Positions 1-9,140 of a DNA stretch of 64,000 nucleotides are shown here, piece by piece. Positions within the stretch are counted from its first letter, which is position 1, and each line of letters starts with the position of its first letter. The DNA comes from Bacteroidales bacterium UBA3143. GTDB lineage: Bacteria > Bacteroidota > Bacteroidia > Bacteroidales > Dysgonomonadaceae. Location of the stretch: assembly GCA_002364735.1 (NCBI GenBank), contig DEZB01000001.1:62001-126000 (forward strand). The letters run 5' to 3'. Both the position numbers and the translations under genes were made by a program. A model generated the notes under the pieces. That model had not been told where the DNA came from. It saw nothing but the letters and a program-made list of their open reading frames with translations, and did no database searches.

Positions 1-166
1 TTCTATCAATCGCTTTTTGTGACAAAAAGGAAAGGGCATCCATTTTCACAGAATCAGCTGTTTGCTTATCTTTCAGATATACCCTGAATTTATAGTTCAT
101 TGTTTCGTTTTGACCAGAAACAAATTGAGATTGAGCAATTAATAAAAGAATAATTAAGTAGCGCAT
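1..166 (-). CDS. Secreted subtilisin-like (S8) serine peptidase, N-terminus only
   Basis: Fifty-five codons can be read from the ATG at 166 to the window edge, so only the beginning of the gene is here. Residues 1-19 form a signal peptide (short basic start, hydrophobic core, ending SGQ). After it comes YKFRVYLKDK and then FLSQKAIDR. This pattern is typical of the propeptide start of Bacteroidota S8 peptidases, many of which are exported and sorted to the surface. No catalytic residue is visible. The family call is by resemblance of a short stretch. A different secreted protein with a similar start cannot be excluded. Confidence 0.55.
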   Translation of the reverse strand, partial: MRYLIILLLIAQSQFVSGQNETMNYKFRVYLKDKQTADSVKMDALSFLSQKAIDR

Positions 167-234
167 ATCCGATAAATATTATAAAACAAAAATACGCATG
201 TTTTGCCAATACACAAAACTATAATTCCTGACAC

Positions 235-274
235 AAAAAAAATCGCAAGTAAGTCTTCTAAACTCACTTGCGAT
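235..274 (-). terminator. Rho-independent terminator of the Gfo/Idh gene
   Basis: Arms 242-254 and 262-274 form a 13-bp stem with one mismatch and a 7-nt loop. On the minus strand it is followed by a run of eight T (A-run at 235-242). It lies about 50 nt past the stop of the oxidoreductase gene. Confidence 0.75.
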
Positions 275-326
275 ATATCTATAGTTGCACCCTTAAATGA
301 CTGCAATACCTTTCAAAAATCTATAC

Positions 327-1685
327 TTATAATATAGGTTCCCATCCTGGCTCATATTCACGGCTCCACAATGCCATAGCATCGCGATCGAACATACGAC
401 CTGTTTTGTCATCAATATCAAATCCTTTGTTGATACGAGATGCAATGTTTGAATAGTGTACCATTGCTTGACTAATAACACCCTCGGCGATGTGAGAAGT
501 CAATGTATCTTTTCCACGTATTGTGTCAAACCAGTTTACAACATGCCCAGTAGTCATGTCTCCGCCACCACCCAAAGCAGTGCCGCCTTCTTGAGCTGCC
601 GACTTGCTATCTTTTACTACTTTACCCGAACGATCGTACAAGATGTATTTGCCACGGTCAACAAAAACGGTTCCCTCGCTACCATAAATAATTGTTCCAC
701 GTCCACCACCATAAGTGTCATAACCATTACGACTCTTACCATCCCAGTTGATTACTGTGTTGTTTGCAAACTTGAATGTAGCAAACATGGTGTCATACAT
801 TTCCCAACCATCATTCACAAAATGTCTTTTCTCTGCTTGAACATCAGCACGTATAGGATAGTCTACCTGTAAAGCCCAACGAGCAATGTCAAATTCATGC
901 GTAGCATTATTTCCAGTTTCAGCTGTTCCATAATCCCAACCATACCAATGCCAGTTGTAATCCCATGTCTCAGAAGTATACTGTCTGCGAGGAGCTGGTC
1001 CTTGAAACAAGTTCCAATCTAAACCGTTGGGAACAGGAGCTTTCTTTTGCAAAGGCACTTCGCCACGTTGATTCGTATAAAATGCAACTGCTTTGTAAGG
1101 AGTTCCAATTACACCGTTATGAATTTCTTTTATTATTTCAATTGTATGATCAGATGAACGTTGTTGGTTTCCCATTTGAACAACTCTATCATATTTTTTT
1201 TGAGCTTCAACCAACAGATCACTTTCTTCCATATTGTGACTACATGGTTTTTCAACATACACATGTTTTCCAGCTTTCAGTGCCATTATAGAACCTGGTG
1301 CATGCCAATGGTCAGGCGTAGCATTAATGACAGCATCAACTTGCTTGTCATCAAGTATTTTTCTTAAATCGTTTTCTAATTTTGGTTTATAGTCAATGTG
1401 TTTCGCAAAATTAGCAGCTGCTTTTTCACGTTGACTTTTCATCACATCACACAAGTAGGATAGATGAACATTGTTTTGCTTTTGAGCAACTGGCTCATAA
1501 AAAGCGCCAAGTCTACGTCCCAAACCTATAATCGCAACATTTATTTTATCATTTGAACCTATAATTCGTCCATAGCTTTTAGCAGACATGCCTGCTGTAC
1601 TGGCTTTTAGAATTGAGCTGCTTCCCAGTGCAATTCCTGCAGTTCCTGCAGTTACTTTTTTAATAAAATCTCTTCTGTTTGTCAT
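327..1685 (-). CDS. Gfo/Idh/MocA family oxidoreductase with Tat signal
   Basis: A 452-aa NAD(P)-dependent sugar or cyclitol dehydrogenase-like protein. A twin-arginine motif (N-R-R-D-F-I-K-K, residues 3-10) followed by a hydrophobic stretch marks export by the Tat pathway, as in many Bacteroidota members that bind their cofactor before export. The Rossmann motif GLGRRLG is at 54-60 and the family's EKP signature is at 145-147. NNATHEFDIARW, in the middle, carries the conserved active-site region His. Length fits the family. It stands alone with its own terminator, and the neighbouring genes give no substrate. The start ATG (1683-1685) is placed just before the Tat motif. Confidence 0.88.
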   Translation of the reverse strand: MTNRRDFIKKVTAGTAGIALGSSSILKASTAGMSAKSYGRIIGSNDKINVAIIGLGRRLGAFYEPVAQKQNNVHLSYLCDVMKSQREKAAANFAKHIDYKPKLENDLRKILDDKQVDAVINATPDHWHAPGSIMALKAGKHVYVEKPCSHNMEESDLLVEAQKKYDRVVQMGNQQRSSDHTIEIIKEIHNGVIGTPYKAVAFYTNQRGEVPLQKKAPVPNGLDWNLFQGPAPRRQYTSETWDYNWHWYGWDYGTAETGNNATHEFDIARWALQVDYPIRADVQAEKRHFVNDGWEMYDTMFATFKFANNTVINWDGKSRNGYDTYGGGRGTIIYGSEGTVFVDRGKYILYDRSGKVVKDSKSAAQEGGTALGGGGDMTTGHVVNWFDTIRGKDTLTSHIAEGVISQAMVHYSNIASRINKGFDIDDKTGRMFDRDAMALWSREYEPGWEPIL

Positions 1686-1826
1686 AATTCTTATCTTATT
1701 TATTATTATGTGATTTAAATTCTACAAGTTAAGCCCCATTGCAATTATGATTTTTGGCAAGCTACACCTATTAGGATGAAATCAACATAGATTAGTTTAA
1801 ATATAATATGTTATTTATTTTTGTTT

Positions 1827-2030
1827 TTATTTTTGATTACGCCATTCATCTCTTTTCTTTAACACAAAGTATAGAGCAATTGCCAGAGATAGATTAACAC
1901 CAACAACAAATAAGTAAGCCACCTTATTTTCAGGAGTATAATATTTGCTTGCTGCGTATATTGCTATCACCGCAGTATAAATTACAATAATTAGGGGGAT
2001 AAATATATGTCGTTTCGGTTTAAATCTCAT
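1827..2030 (-). CDS. Small two-helix membrane protein, function unknown
   Basis: A 67-aa protein with a basic N-terminus (MRFKPKRH), two hydrophobic segments (about residues 9-27 and 39-57) and a charged tail KKRDEWRNQK. I use the ATG at 2028-2030. The reading frame stays open to 2063, but only to a TTG that would deepen the overlap with the upstream gene. With this start it overlaps the end of the flavodoxin-like gene by 11 nt, which suggests translational coupling. No family recognised. The pairing may mean a membrane partner of the flavodoxin, but that is inference. Confidence 0.6.
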   Translation of the reverse strand: MRFKPKRHIFIPLIIVIYTAVIAIYAASKYYTPENKVAYLFVVGVNLSLAIALYFVLKKRDEWRNQK

Positions 2031-2517
2031 AGTCTGATTGAAGTTTGTCAGCAAAATGCTCAATTTTATCTCTTGATATAATAGGTTTTATTTCGTCACT
2101 ACTTAGAACAAGCTTAGTGATAAACTTCTCCCATCTATTCATTTTCGGAAATAGCAACTCACCATCAAAGTAGTCTGTAACAACGGCAAGATCAAGAAGT
2201 GCTTTTGGATAAGCATCGTTCAGTTGCTTCAATGCCTTTTCTCCTTCAAAGTGGCAAGTTACAAATAATCCCAGTCTTTTAGTTTTTAAAAGCTCTAAGT
2301 TATCGTTAACGAATTTAATAACCGACTTACTGTTTTTACCATAATGAATGGAACCACCTATCACAATTGTGGTGTAAACAGACATGTCCGGCAAGGAATT
2401 TGCTCGCTCATTCAAAAAACACAAATCCACATTTCCACTCAAAAGTTGGAGAAGTTTCCTCGCATATTCAGAAGTTGTTCCATGACGCGAAGCATAAACA
2501 ATTAATGTATTATACAT
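2020..2517 (-). CDS. Flavodoxin-domain protein, HemG-like
   Basis: A 165-aa single-domain flavoprotein. The N-terminus has the FMN phosphate-binding loop (YASRHGTTSEYA, residues 8-19) after a hydrophobic strand. GGSIHYGK at about 54-61 matches the second flavin-contacting loop seen in the flavodoxin-type protoporphyrinogen oxidase (HemG) group. The C-terminal part is alpha-helical without a membrane segment. HemG itself uses menaquinone to oxidise protoporphyrinogen IX, but many Bacteroidota homologues have no proven substrate, so no symbol is given. It is the first gene of a two-gene unit with the small membrane protein downstream. Confidence 0.75.
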   Translation of the reverse strand: MYNTLIVYASRHGTTSEYARKLLQLLSGNVDLCFLNERANSLPDMSVYTTIVIGGSIHYGKNSKSVIKFVNDNLELLKTKRLGLFVTCHFEGEKALKQLNDAYPKALLDLAVVTDYFDGELLFPKMNRWEKFITKLVLSSDEIKPIISRDKIEHFADKLQSDYEI

Positions 2518-2592
2518 TTTTCAAAATTACCAATATATGTTCAACAAATACGTTAGTAAAAATACACTCTATAGAACATTTTTATCAATACG

Positions 2593-4056
2593 CTATCCTA
2601 TCTCTTCTAATATAGCCAGCAAGTATTCATATGATTTTTCAACTGCTGCAATTTCAACATATTCGTCGGGCGAGTGTGCTCCGCGAATGGTAGGACCAAA
2701 TGAAACTATATCAAGATCCTTATTTACATTCGATTGTATTATACCACACTCCAATCCAGCATGTATTACATTCACTTGTGGTCTTTCGTCATATTTTTCA
2801 AGATAAATCTTCTCCATTGTACTCAAAAGATTTGAATGTGCATTTGGCTCCCAACAAGGGTAGTCAGCATCCATTTCAACTCTTGCTCCTGCCAGCATAA
2901 AAATGCTTTCTACAGAAGAGCAAATCCATTCTTTGCGACTCTCAGAAGAACTACGCACCAGTAGTTTAGCCTCAACCTTTTCGGGAGATGACTCCACCAA
3001 AGCCAAGTTGAGCGAACTCTCTACAGTGTCGGGAAAATCGGCCAACATGCTCATTACACCATTCGGACAACCTTCCACAGCATTAATCAAATCATCTTGC
3101 ACCTCTTTTGGAATTAGTGTGTTGGGCATAGCAGTTTTTTCAGCTTTAAAACTGATAGATTCTTCTATACCTGCAAATTCTGTTCTAAATAGCGCTTCAT
3201 ATTCCTGTACCAAGTCCATTAAGTCGTCGCTCAATTGCTCGGGTATACTAACCACAGCAAAAGATTCGCGCGGAATAGCATTTCGCAGTGACCCACCTTT
3301 AATACTTGCCAAACGAGCCTCGTAGTTGCGCACCAGCTCTTTCAGGAATCTATTCATTAGTTTGTTGGCGTTGGCTCTGCCCAGTTCAATTTGAGCACCC
3401 GAATGTCCTCCTTTTAGTCCAGAGAGACTTATTTTGTATGCCACATCACCCACTTCAATTTCGGAGTCGTCTTTAAAACCAAATGTTATGTTCACATCTA
3501 CACCGCCTGCACAGCCAATGCAAAGCTCACCATCTTCTTCGGTGTCTAAGTTGAGCATTAGTTTGCCATCGAGGAAGCCTTTATTAAGTCCGAAAGCGCC
3601 TATCATACCCACCTCTTCGTCAATGGTGAAAAGTCCCTCAATTTGAGGATGCTTCAAAGAGCCATCTTCTAAAATAGCCAAAATCATTGCAACACCAATA
3701 CCATTATCGGCACCCAATGTAGTGGAACGTGCTTTCACTATGTCATCTTCAACAAATGCCTCAATAGGATCTTTGGTAAAATCGTGCTCAACGTCAGAAT
3801 TCTTTTGAGGCACCATGTCTAAATGAGCCTGAAGTATCACAGTATCTTTACTTTCGAAGCCTTTAGAGGCAGGTTTAATGATGACCACATTGCCCACTTT
3901 ATCTTGCTTTACTTCAAGATCGAGTTTTCGACCAATCTTTTTCACATATTCTGATATCTCCTCCATTTGACCAGTTGGTCTGGGAATACGAGTTATTTCA
4001 TAGAAATGCTTCCAAACACTCTTTGGATTTAGATCTAAAATTGTTGATTTTGACAT
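2593..4056 (-). CDS. pepD: Aminoacyl-histidine dipeptidase (M20 family)
   Basis: A 487-aa cytosolic metallopeptidase that cleaves X-His dipeptides such as carnosine. Visible M20 metal-site elements are H78 and D80 in QAHLDMVP, D117 in GADNGIGVAM and the Glu pair in IDEEVG (147-148). A C-terminal His is in GPTIRGAHSPDE. The lid domain sits between, with GGHSGAQIELGRANAN near residues 217-232. Length matches the PepD family (about 485 aa). No signal peptide. The gene lies 28 nt upstream of the flippase-like gene's stop and shares its strand, so the two may be cotranscribed. Confidence 0.92.
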   Translation of the reverse strand: MSKSTILDLNPKSVWKHFYEITRIPRPTGQMEEISEYVKKIGRKLDLEVKQDKVGNVVIIKPASKGFESKDTVILQAHLDMVPQKNSDVEHDFTKDPIEAFVEDDIVKARSTTLGADNGIGVAMILAILEDGSLKHPQIEGLFTIDEEVGMIGAFGLNKGFLDGKLMLNLDTEEDGELCIGCAGGVDVNITFGFKDDSEIEVGDVAYKISLSGLKGGHSGAQIELGRANANKLMNRFLKELVRNYEARLASIKGGSLRNAIPRESFAVVSIPEQLSDDLMDLVQEYEALFRTEFAGIEESISFKAEKTAMPNTLIPKEVQDDLINAVEGCPNGVMSMLADFPDTVESSLNLALVESSPEKVEAKLLVRSSSESRKEWICSSVESIFMLAGARVEMDADYPCWEPNAHSNLLSTMEKIYLEKYDERPQVNVIHAGLECGIIQSNVNKDLDIVSFGPTIRGAHSPDEYVEIAAVEKSYEYLLAILEEIG

Positions 4057-4084
4057 ATTAATTATTTTATAATGTGATTTTTAG

Positions 4085-5110
4085 TTACGGTTTTGAAGCA
4101 GGAGCTCCATCAGTCACCAATATATCTCTTTTTACATACTGAATTGCAAATATACTGAATAATCCGATTAAAATAAGCCATAAAGATTGAATGGTGAAAA
4201 CAGCGCCAGCAAAAGCACTTCCTTGTTCGTATGAAACACCGTAAACTAACAGTGAGGTTATTACCATAAAATGCCATGCTCCAATTCCTCCTTGAGTAGG
4301 AGCAGCTACACCAAGGCTACTCATTGCAAAAACAAGTAGTCCAGCAACGGGTCCTAAGTGTGTGGTGAAATCAAAAGCATAAAAGCAAAGGTAAAAATAC
4401 AAATAATAACCAAACCAACATAGGAATGTATACAAAATAAACAATCCTTTCTTTTGCATTTGCCACACCATCTTTATATCTCGCTTCATTCCGCCATAAA
4501 ATAGTTTTATTTTTTTTATGAGAAAAAAGTTGGGCAAAAACCTAAACAAGACATAAAAAACGCTGAATATAAAAATAAGAATACCATATAACCAAAATGA
4601 ACTGAAGGTGGAAATGACTCCCGAGCCTACTGTAGGATTAGTTTGAAGGTAATAGATAAAGAATTTATAGTCTAACACAAAACAGAGCACAACAATAAAG
4701 GCCATAGCCACTACATCAAAAAACCTGTCTACTAATAAAGTGCCAAAGGTGGTAGAAAATGGCACTTTATCATATTTCGTTACCACTCCACAACGCCAAA
4801 CTTCGCCAGCACGTGGCAAAATAAAGTTTACAGCATAGTTACCCATAACTGCGTATATCAAACTCATTCGTTTTGGATTATATCCTAACGATTGTATGGT
4901 TAATTCCCAACGCAATGCCCTAAATATATTACCTGCCAAACCAAAAAGAAGCGAATAGGCAATGATATAAAAATTAGCAGACTTGGTAATATTCCACAAC
5001 TCATCTAAATCTGTATCCTTATATAAGAGCCATAATACAAGTATCCCTATAATAAGAGGAAACGTAGTTTTTATAATTTTCTTCGAAGACTTGAATATAA
5101 TCCCACTCAT
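4085..5110 (-). CDS. Flippase-like / lysylphosphatidylglycerol synthase TM-domain protein (UPF0104)
   Basis: A 341-aa integral membrane protein with about eight hydrophobic segments. It carries family signatures: FRALRWELTIQSLG near residue 63, a PRAGEVWR motif near 100 and PTQGGIGAWHF near 270. These belong to the AglD/LPG-synthase transmembrane superfamily, which lacks the soluble synthase domain here. Members are thought to move lipids or lipid-linked intermediates across the membrane; the substrate in this organism is unknown. It precedes pepD on the same strand with a 28-nt gap, a functionally odd pairing. Confidence 0.82.
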   Translation of the reverse strand: MSGIIFKSSKKIIKTTFPLIIGILVLWLLYKDTDLDELWNITKSANFYIIAYSLLFGLAGNIFRALRWELTIQSLGYNPKRMSLIYAVMGNYAVNFILPRAGEVWRCGVVTKYDKVPFSTTFGTLLVDRFFDVVAMAFIVVLCFVLDYKFFIYYLQTNPTVGSGVISTFSSFWLYGILIFIFSVFYVLFRFLPNFFLIKKIKLFYGGMKRDIKMVWQMQKKGLFILYTFLCWFGYYLYFYLCFYAFDFTTHLGPVAGLLVFAMSSLGVAAPTQGGIGAWHFMVITSLLVYGVSYEQGSAFAGAVFTIQSLWLILIGLFSIFAIQYVKRDILVTDGAPASKP

Positions 5111-5299
5111 TTATTCAATATTGATGTCACAAAACTACAAAATATTACTGATTCATTTTCCTTAAATGTAATTTTAACCACAAACATTGATTTGTTTTCT
5201 AAAGAAGTATTCTTTTCTCAAATAGAATAAGAGACGAACGTAACACTACAAATAGGTTGTTTTTTGCTAAAAAACAAACTTTTTCAATCTGCCATTGTT

Positions 5300-5307
5300 T
5301 AACTTTG
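5300..5307 (+). promoter_or_regulatory. Probable -7 promoter element (TAACTTTG)
   Basis: TAACTTTG matches the Bacteroidota -7 consensus TAnnTTTG and lies 55 nt before the first outer-membrane-type gene. No convincing TTTG was seen at the -33 position, so only half of the promoter is supported. Confidence 0.45.
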
Positions 5308-5361
5308 TATACAAAATAACGACACAATACAAAACTATTGACTAACAAATATTTATAGAAT

Positions 5362-5826
5362 ATGAAATTAAAAACATTTATGATTGCAGCTTTAATGCTT
5401 GCATTTACAACAACAATTAGCGCACAAAACTACAGAACAGGCATTGGTGCCCGTTTAGGATTCTTTAATGGTCTTTCAGTAAAGCATTTTGTCAATAATA
5501 ACAATGCCATAGAGGGTATATTAAACTTCCGCTGGGGTGGAGCTATTGTTACAGGTATGTATGAGTGGCAAAATCCAATTCCAAATGCACCAGGTTTTGA
5601 TTACTATTTAGGTGTTGGAGCACACATTGGTTTCTTCGACGAATACAAATGGGATCATGACGCTTCAACTATTGTAGGGGCGGATGTAGTAATAGGTGCG
5701 GAATACACATTCCCTACAGCACCTTTCACAATTGGATTGGACTATAAACCAGCTTTCAACTTCATTGGCGATAACCGTATTTGGGCTGATGGTCTTGCAT
5801 TAAACTTGCGATTTAATATTAACTAA
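5362..5826 (+). CDS. Secreted outer-membrane-type protein, copy 1 of a tandem pair
   Basis: A 154-aa protein with a signal peptide of about 21 residues (MKLKTFMIAALMLAF.. ending ISAQ). The mature part is a series of short amphipathic beta strands with alternating aromatic and small residues (TGIGARLGFFNG, FDYYLGVGAHIGF, FTIGLDYKPAFNF, LALNLRFNIN), ending in an Asn after an aromatic strand, as small beta-barrels do. It is a close paralogue of the next gene. A terminator follows, so each copy is its own transcription unit. Function unknown. Confidence 0.75.
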   Translation: MKLKTFMIAALMLAFTTTISAQNYRTGIGARLGFFNGLSVKHFVNNNNAIEGILNFRWGGAIVTGMYEWQNPIPNAPGFDYYLGVGAHIGFFDEYKWDHDASTIVGADVVIGAEYTFPTAPFTIGLDYKPAFNFIGDNRIWADGLALNLRFNIN

Positions 5827-5860
5827 GAAGAGTTTTTGGTTCTATTTTTTTTAATATGAA

Positions 5861-5894
5861 GCCTCACCTTATTGATTTATGGTGGGGCTTTTTT
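5861..5894 (+). terminator. Rho-independent terminator
   Basis: Arms GCCTCACC (5861-5868) and GGTGGGGC (5881-5888) with one G-T pair, followed by six T. It closes the first paralogue's transcript. Confidence 0.85.
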
Positions 5895-6042
5895 CTGAAT
5901 TATAAAACTTAATTGCCTTATAAAAAAATTGAAGTAAGTCAGCTTTATACATTCAAAAAAAACTTTTCTGAAGCTATTATTGTTTAAGGGAATATCAGAC
6001 ACTTCATAAAAAAGAAGAGAAGTAAACTAAATAAGACTAACT

Positions 6043-6516
6043 ATGAAATTAAAAAAGATATTGATTGTTGCACTATTGGTTGCAATGACTTCCGCAATTA
6101 GTGCACAAAACTATAAAACAGGAATTGGTGCTCGTGTAGGCTTTTTCAATGGTCTTACTGTTAAACACTTTCTTAATCAAAACAATGCAGTAGAGGGTAT
6201 CCTCAATTTCCGTTGGGATGGTGTAATTATAACTGGATTATACGAATGGCAAAACCCATTGCCTAATGCACAAGGGTTTGATTATTACCTGGGTATTGGT
6301 GGTCACATCGGTATTTTTGATGATTACGAATGGGGCGATGATGATGATGACGCCTCCACCATTGTAGGATTGGATTTGATTATAGGATTGGAATATACAT
6401 TCCCTCAAGCTCCTTTTACTATTGGGTTGGACTACAAACCTGCGTTTAACTTTATTGGAGACAACCGCGTTTGGGCCGATGGATTGGCATTGAACTTGCG
6501 GTTCAATATCAATTAA
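6043..6516 (+). CDS. Secreted outer-membrane-type protein, copy 2 of a tandem pair
   Basis: A 157-aa paralogue of the preceding gene, alignable end to end: signal peptide ending ISAQ, TGIGARVGFFNG, FDYYLGIGGHIG, then an almost identical C-terminal 35 residues. It differs by an acidic insertion (WGDDDDDAS) where copy 1 has WDHDAS, probably in a surface loop. The insertion adds three residues and accounts for the length difference. The shared length, order and 200-nt spacing indicate a local gene duplication. Function unknown. Confidence 0.75.
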   Translation: MKLKKILIVALLVAMTSAISAQNYKTGIGARVGFFNGLTVKHFLNQNNAVEGILNFRWDGVIITGLYEWQNPLPNAQGFDYYLGIGGHIGIFDDYEWGDDDDDASTIVGLDLIIGLEYTFPQAPFTIGLDYKPAFNFIGDNRVWADGLALNLRFNIN

Positions 6517-6653
6517 GAACAAAAATGAAGGGGGAAGATGAAGGAATTAGTCACGTTATTACTTAGAACAGTAAAATTGTGAACAAGAAAAATTTTGTAT
6601 TATTAGATTGTTATAAGGGTTTAGTAATTGTTTTGTTTTGTTTGTTTGTTAGA

Positions 6654-6687
6654 GCCGCATTCTTGAAGAAGGGTGCGGTTTTTTTAT
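6654..6687 (+). terminator. Rho-independent terminator
   Basis: GCCGCA (6654-6659) pairs with TGCGGT (6674-6679) and is followed by seven T. It lies between the second paralogue and the convergent repair gene. Confidence 0.75.
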
Positions 6688-6728
6688 ACTATAACTCAAA
6701 CATTCTCAAATTCAATTAATTTGAACCA

Positions 6729-7505
6729 TTATTGCATTTCGCTCAAATACTTCCAGTACCTTTTTGGCATCTTTTGCATTTGAAGCTGCGGATTGAAACG
6801 TTCTTTTATGGTAAGGTGTTGAAAATATGTCTTCCAAAGATTCTTGAAAAAAACTTCACTTTCCGATGCTTTGTCGTCCTTTAAAGCTCCTTGGGTGAAT
6901 GCATCTAATAACTTCTTGACAAAAGTAACCTCATTGACCTCTGCTAAATCATAATACAAACCAAACTTTCTGTTCGTATCATAAATAATCCATTCTTGAT
7001 CAGCAAATCGCTTCCTAAAGTGATTTACTGTCATTGAAATAATATTATAACGTGGCGCAACAGGTGCAAAATAAATGCCGTCCTTGGTTTGCTGAAATCT
7101 CACAAATTGAATCACCTTTCGTGCTTCGCTCCCTACTTTTTTTGCTATTTTAGAAACAGTAAGTACGTCATCATCCCCGAAATTCATTTCTATGGACATA
7201 TAGGAGTCAATGACCTTCGAAACATAACGAAACAACAATGCTTCCACCTCATCAACTTCCGAAAGCCACACATTAAACAACATCTTTCGGGCAAAAGGCG
7301 ATAATTTGCTTTCCAGGCTTTTCCAAACTCTTTTGCTTTTTTCTTCTTCCGTAATTATGTGGTAGGAATAATCGAAAAACAGAGGTTTTGGTTCGTATTC
7401 ACCTTGGATGCAGTCGGGCTTTATTTTTTGTTCGTAAGAAAAAAACACACAAGACAAAAACCCTTCAAACGTTTTGTCATAAGTGAATATTACAAAAGGT
7501 TTCAT
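6729..7505 (-). CDS. TIGR03915-type DNA metabolism protein, partner of the radical SAM enzyme
   Basis: A 258-aa protein of the family always found next to the TIGR03916 radical SAM protein. It starts MKPFVIFTYDKTFEGFLSCV and contains the conserved region around KVIQFVRFQQ and YFAPVAP. In related bacteria this family is fused to, or replaced by, a uracil-DNA glycosylase-like domain; I see only the shared domain here. Its start overlaps the stop of the radical SAM gene by 4 nt (ATGA type), so the two are translationally coupled. The ending ..MPKRYWKYLSEMQ is typical of the family. The biochemical role has not been established to my knowledge. Confidence 0.8.
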   Translation of the reverse strand: MKPFVIFTYDKTFEGFLSCVFFSYEQKIKPDCIQGEYEPKPLFFDYSYHIITEEEKSKRVWKSLESKLSPFARKMLFNVWLSEVDEVEALLFRYVSKVIDSYMSIEMNFGDDDVLTVSKIAKKVGSEARKVIQFVRFQQTKDGIYFAPVAPRYNIISMTVNHFRKRFADQEWIIYDTNRKFGLYYDLAEVNEVTFVKKLLDAFTQGALKDDKASESEVFFKNLWKTYFQHLTIKERFNPQLQMQKMPKRYWKYLSEMQ

Positions 7506-8770
7506 TCGTTCCAGTTAATAGATAATTGATTGTTTTTCCAATCATTTTTTCTTTTCTTTTTCTCTGTGAAGGCTCGCTTCAAGTATTCTGGTTTAACTTC
7601 GTGAATAGTATTCATGGGTAATTCGCGACAAACTATAAAATATTGGGCACGCTTCATCACTACGCCTATTTTTCTTAATTGATCGGAAGTCAACTTGCCA
7701 TAGCGGCGTGAAACGATAATCAATTTAGCAGATTTGATACCAATACCAGGCACCCTCAGGATTAACTCATAAGGAGCTTTATTGATATCAATGGGAAAGA
7801 AATGTGGATTGCGTAATGCCCAACCCAATTTGGGATCAATATTCAAGTCTAAGTTTGGGTTAGCATCATCCACAATCTCGTGCACGTTAAATTGATAGAA
7901 TCTCATTAACCAATCTGCTTGATACAACCTATTTTCGCGCACCAAAGGTGGAGATTTCAGAGCGGGCAATCGATTGTCATAATCGTTTACGGGTATATAG
8001 CCCGAGTAATAAACCCGTTTCATGGATGGTCTTTTATATAAATTGGACGCTAAACCCAATATTTGTTTGTCTGACTCGAGGGATGCTCCAATAATGAGTT
8101 GCGTGCTTTGACCAGCAGGTACAAACTTGGGGGCCGACCTCATCTTTTTTCTATCCTCGGCACTCTCCAACATGCCTTGCTGAATGTATCTCATGGGAGA
8201 AAAGATAGTTTCGTAATTTTTTTCTGGTGCCAATAGTTTAAGGTTCTTCTCATCAGCTATTTCAATGTTAACGCTCATTCTGTCAGCATACAATCCAGCT
8301 TGTGTTATTAACTCTTGACTGGCACCTGGTATGCTTTTCAAATGAATATATCCATTAAATCGATGTTTCTCTCTTAAGCTTTTCACCACCTCAAGCATCT
8401 GCTGCATGGTATAGTCGGGATTTCTGCGCACACCCGAGCTCAAAAAAAGTCCTTCAATATAATTACGACGATAAAACTCGATGGTTAAGTCTACCAACTC
8501 TTCAATGGTGAAAGTGGTGCGGGGCACATCGTTGCTCTTTCGGTTGATGCAATAAGCACAATCGTAAATGCAATGATTTGTCATCATAATTTTAAACAAC
8601 GACACACAACGTCCATCGGCAGTGAAGCTATGACAAATGCCACTATGAGCGGCCGAGCCAACACCTTTATTTTGGTTTTGTCTGTTAGATCCACTGGAAG
8701 AACATGACACATCATATTTTGCTGCATCAGTCAGAATCTTTATTTTGTCTAAAGTTTTATCCTTTATCAT
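7502..8770 (-). CDS. Putative DNA modification/repair radical SAM protein (TIGR03916)
   Basis: A 422-aa radical SAM enzyme, using the ATG at 8768-8770. The frame is open 24 codons further upstream, but the extra residues are not typical of the family, whose members begin close to KIKILTDAAKYDVSCSSS. The [4Fe-4S]/SAM motif is C67-x3-C71-x2-C74 (HCIYDCAYC). A helix-hairpin-helix DNA-binding motif (LRVPGIGIKSAKLI) lies near residue 340. The combination suggests radical chemistry on nucleic acid, and family members sit with a uracil-glycosylase-linked partner. It is first in a two-gene unit with the 258-aa gene. Confidence 0.85.
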   Translation of the reverse strand: MIKDKTLDKIKILTDAAKYDVSCSSSGSNRQNQNKGVGSAAHSGICHSFTADGRCVSLFKIMMTNHCIYDCAYCINRKSNDVPRTTFTIEELVDLTIEFYRRNYIEGLFLSSGVRRNPDYTMQQMLEVVKSLREKHRFNGYIHLKSIPGASQELITQAGLYADRMSVNIEIADEKNLKLLAPEKNYETIFSPMRYIQQGMLESAEDRKKMRSAPKFVPAGQSTQLIIGASLESDKQILGLASNLYKRPSMKRVYYSGYIPVNDYDNRLPALKSPPLVRENRLYQADWLMRFYQFNVHEIVDDANPNLDLNIDPKLGWALRNPHFFPIDINKAPYELILRVPGIGIKSAKLIIVSRRYGKLTSDQLRKIGVVMKRAQYFIVCRELPMNTIHEVKPEYLKRAFTEKKKRKNDWKNNQLSINWNE

Positions 8771-9140
8771 CCTATACAAAGTAAGGTAAAAACTTCCACT
8801 TTGTATAACTCCTAAATCATAAAAAGTGAAGAAAATAATCAAAGAAAAAACACTTCCGTCAGCATTATTATTGCTACAAAAAAAAATATTGAAATGACTG
8901 ATAATTTACTCATAAAATAATTGCATCGTAACAAAAAATAATTGCTAACTTGCGTACTGCAAATCAAATGATATGGTTAGAACTATCGTCAATGCTATCT
9001 AAAAAACTCAGCTTTCGAATAATTGGTTAACCATCAAATGTTTGTAGCGTTTAAAAACAATTCAAGATATCGTTTGTTATTTCTTACAGAGTAAGTCTGC
9101 TCATATCATAAATAATCAGTTCAATTAAAATTATCATAAA
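8771..9140. other. Divergent intergenic region
   Basis: This 370-nt AT-rich gap must hold the promoters of the divergent radical SAM and alkaline phosphatase genes. I see no strong TAnnTTTG element. TAACTTG near 8945 is an imperfect -7 candidate for the phosphatase, with a leader near 190 nt. A small palindrome TGGTTAACCA lies near 9025. No gene is supported. Confidence 0.4.

Noticed and set aside
8771..8842. N-terminal extension of the radical SAM protein
   Set aside because: The frame is open but the residues do not resemble the family start, and the ATG at 8768-8770 gives the usual beginning.
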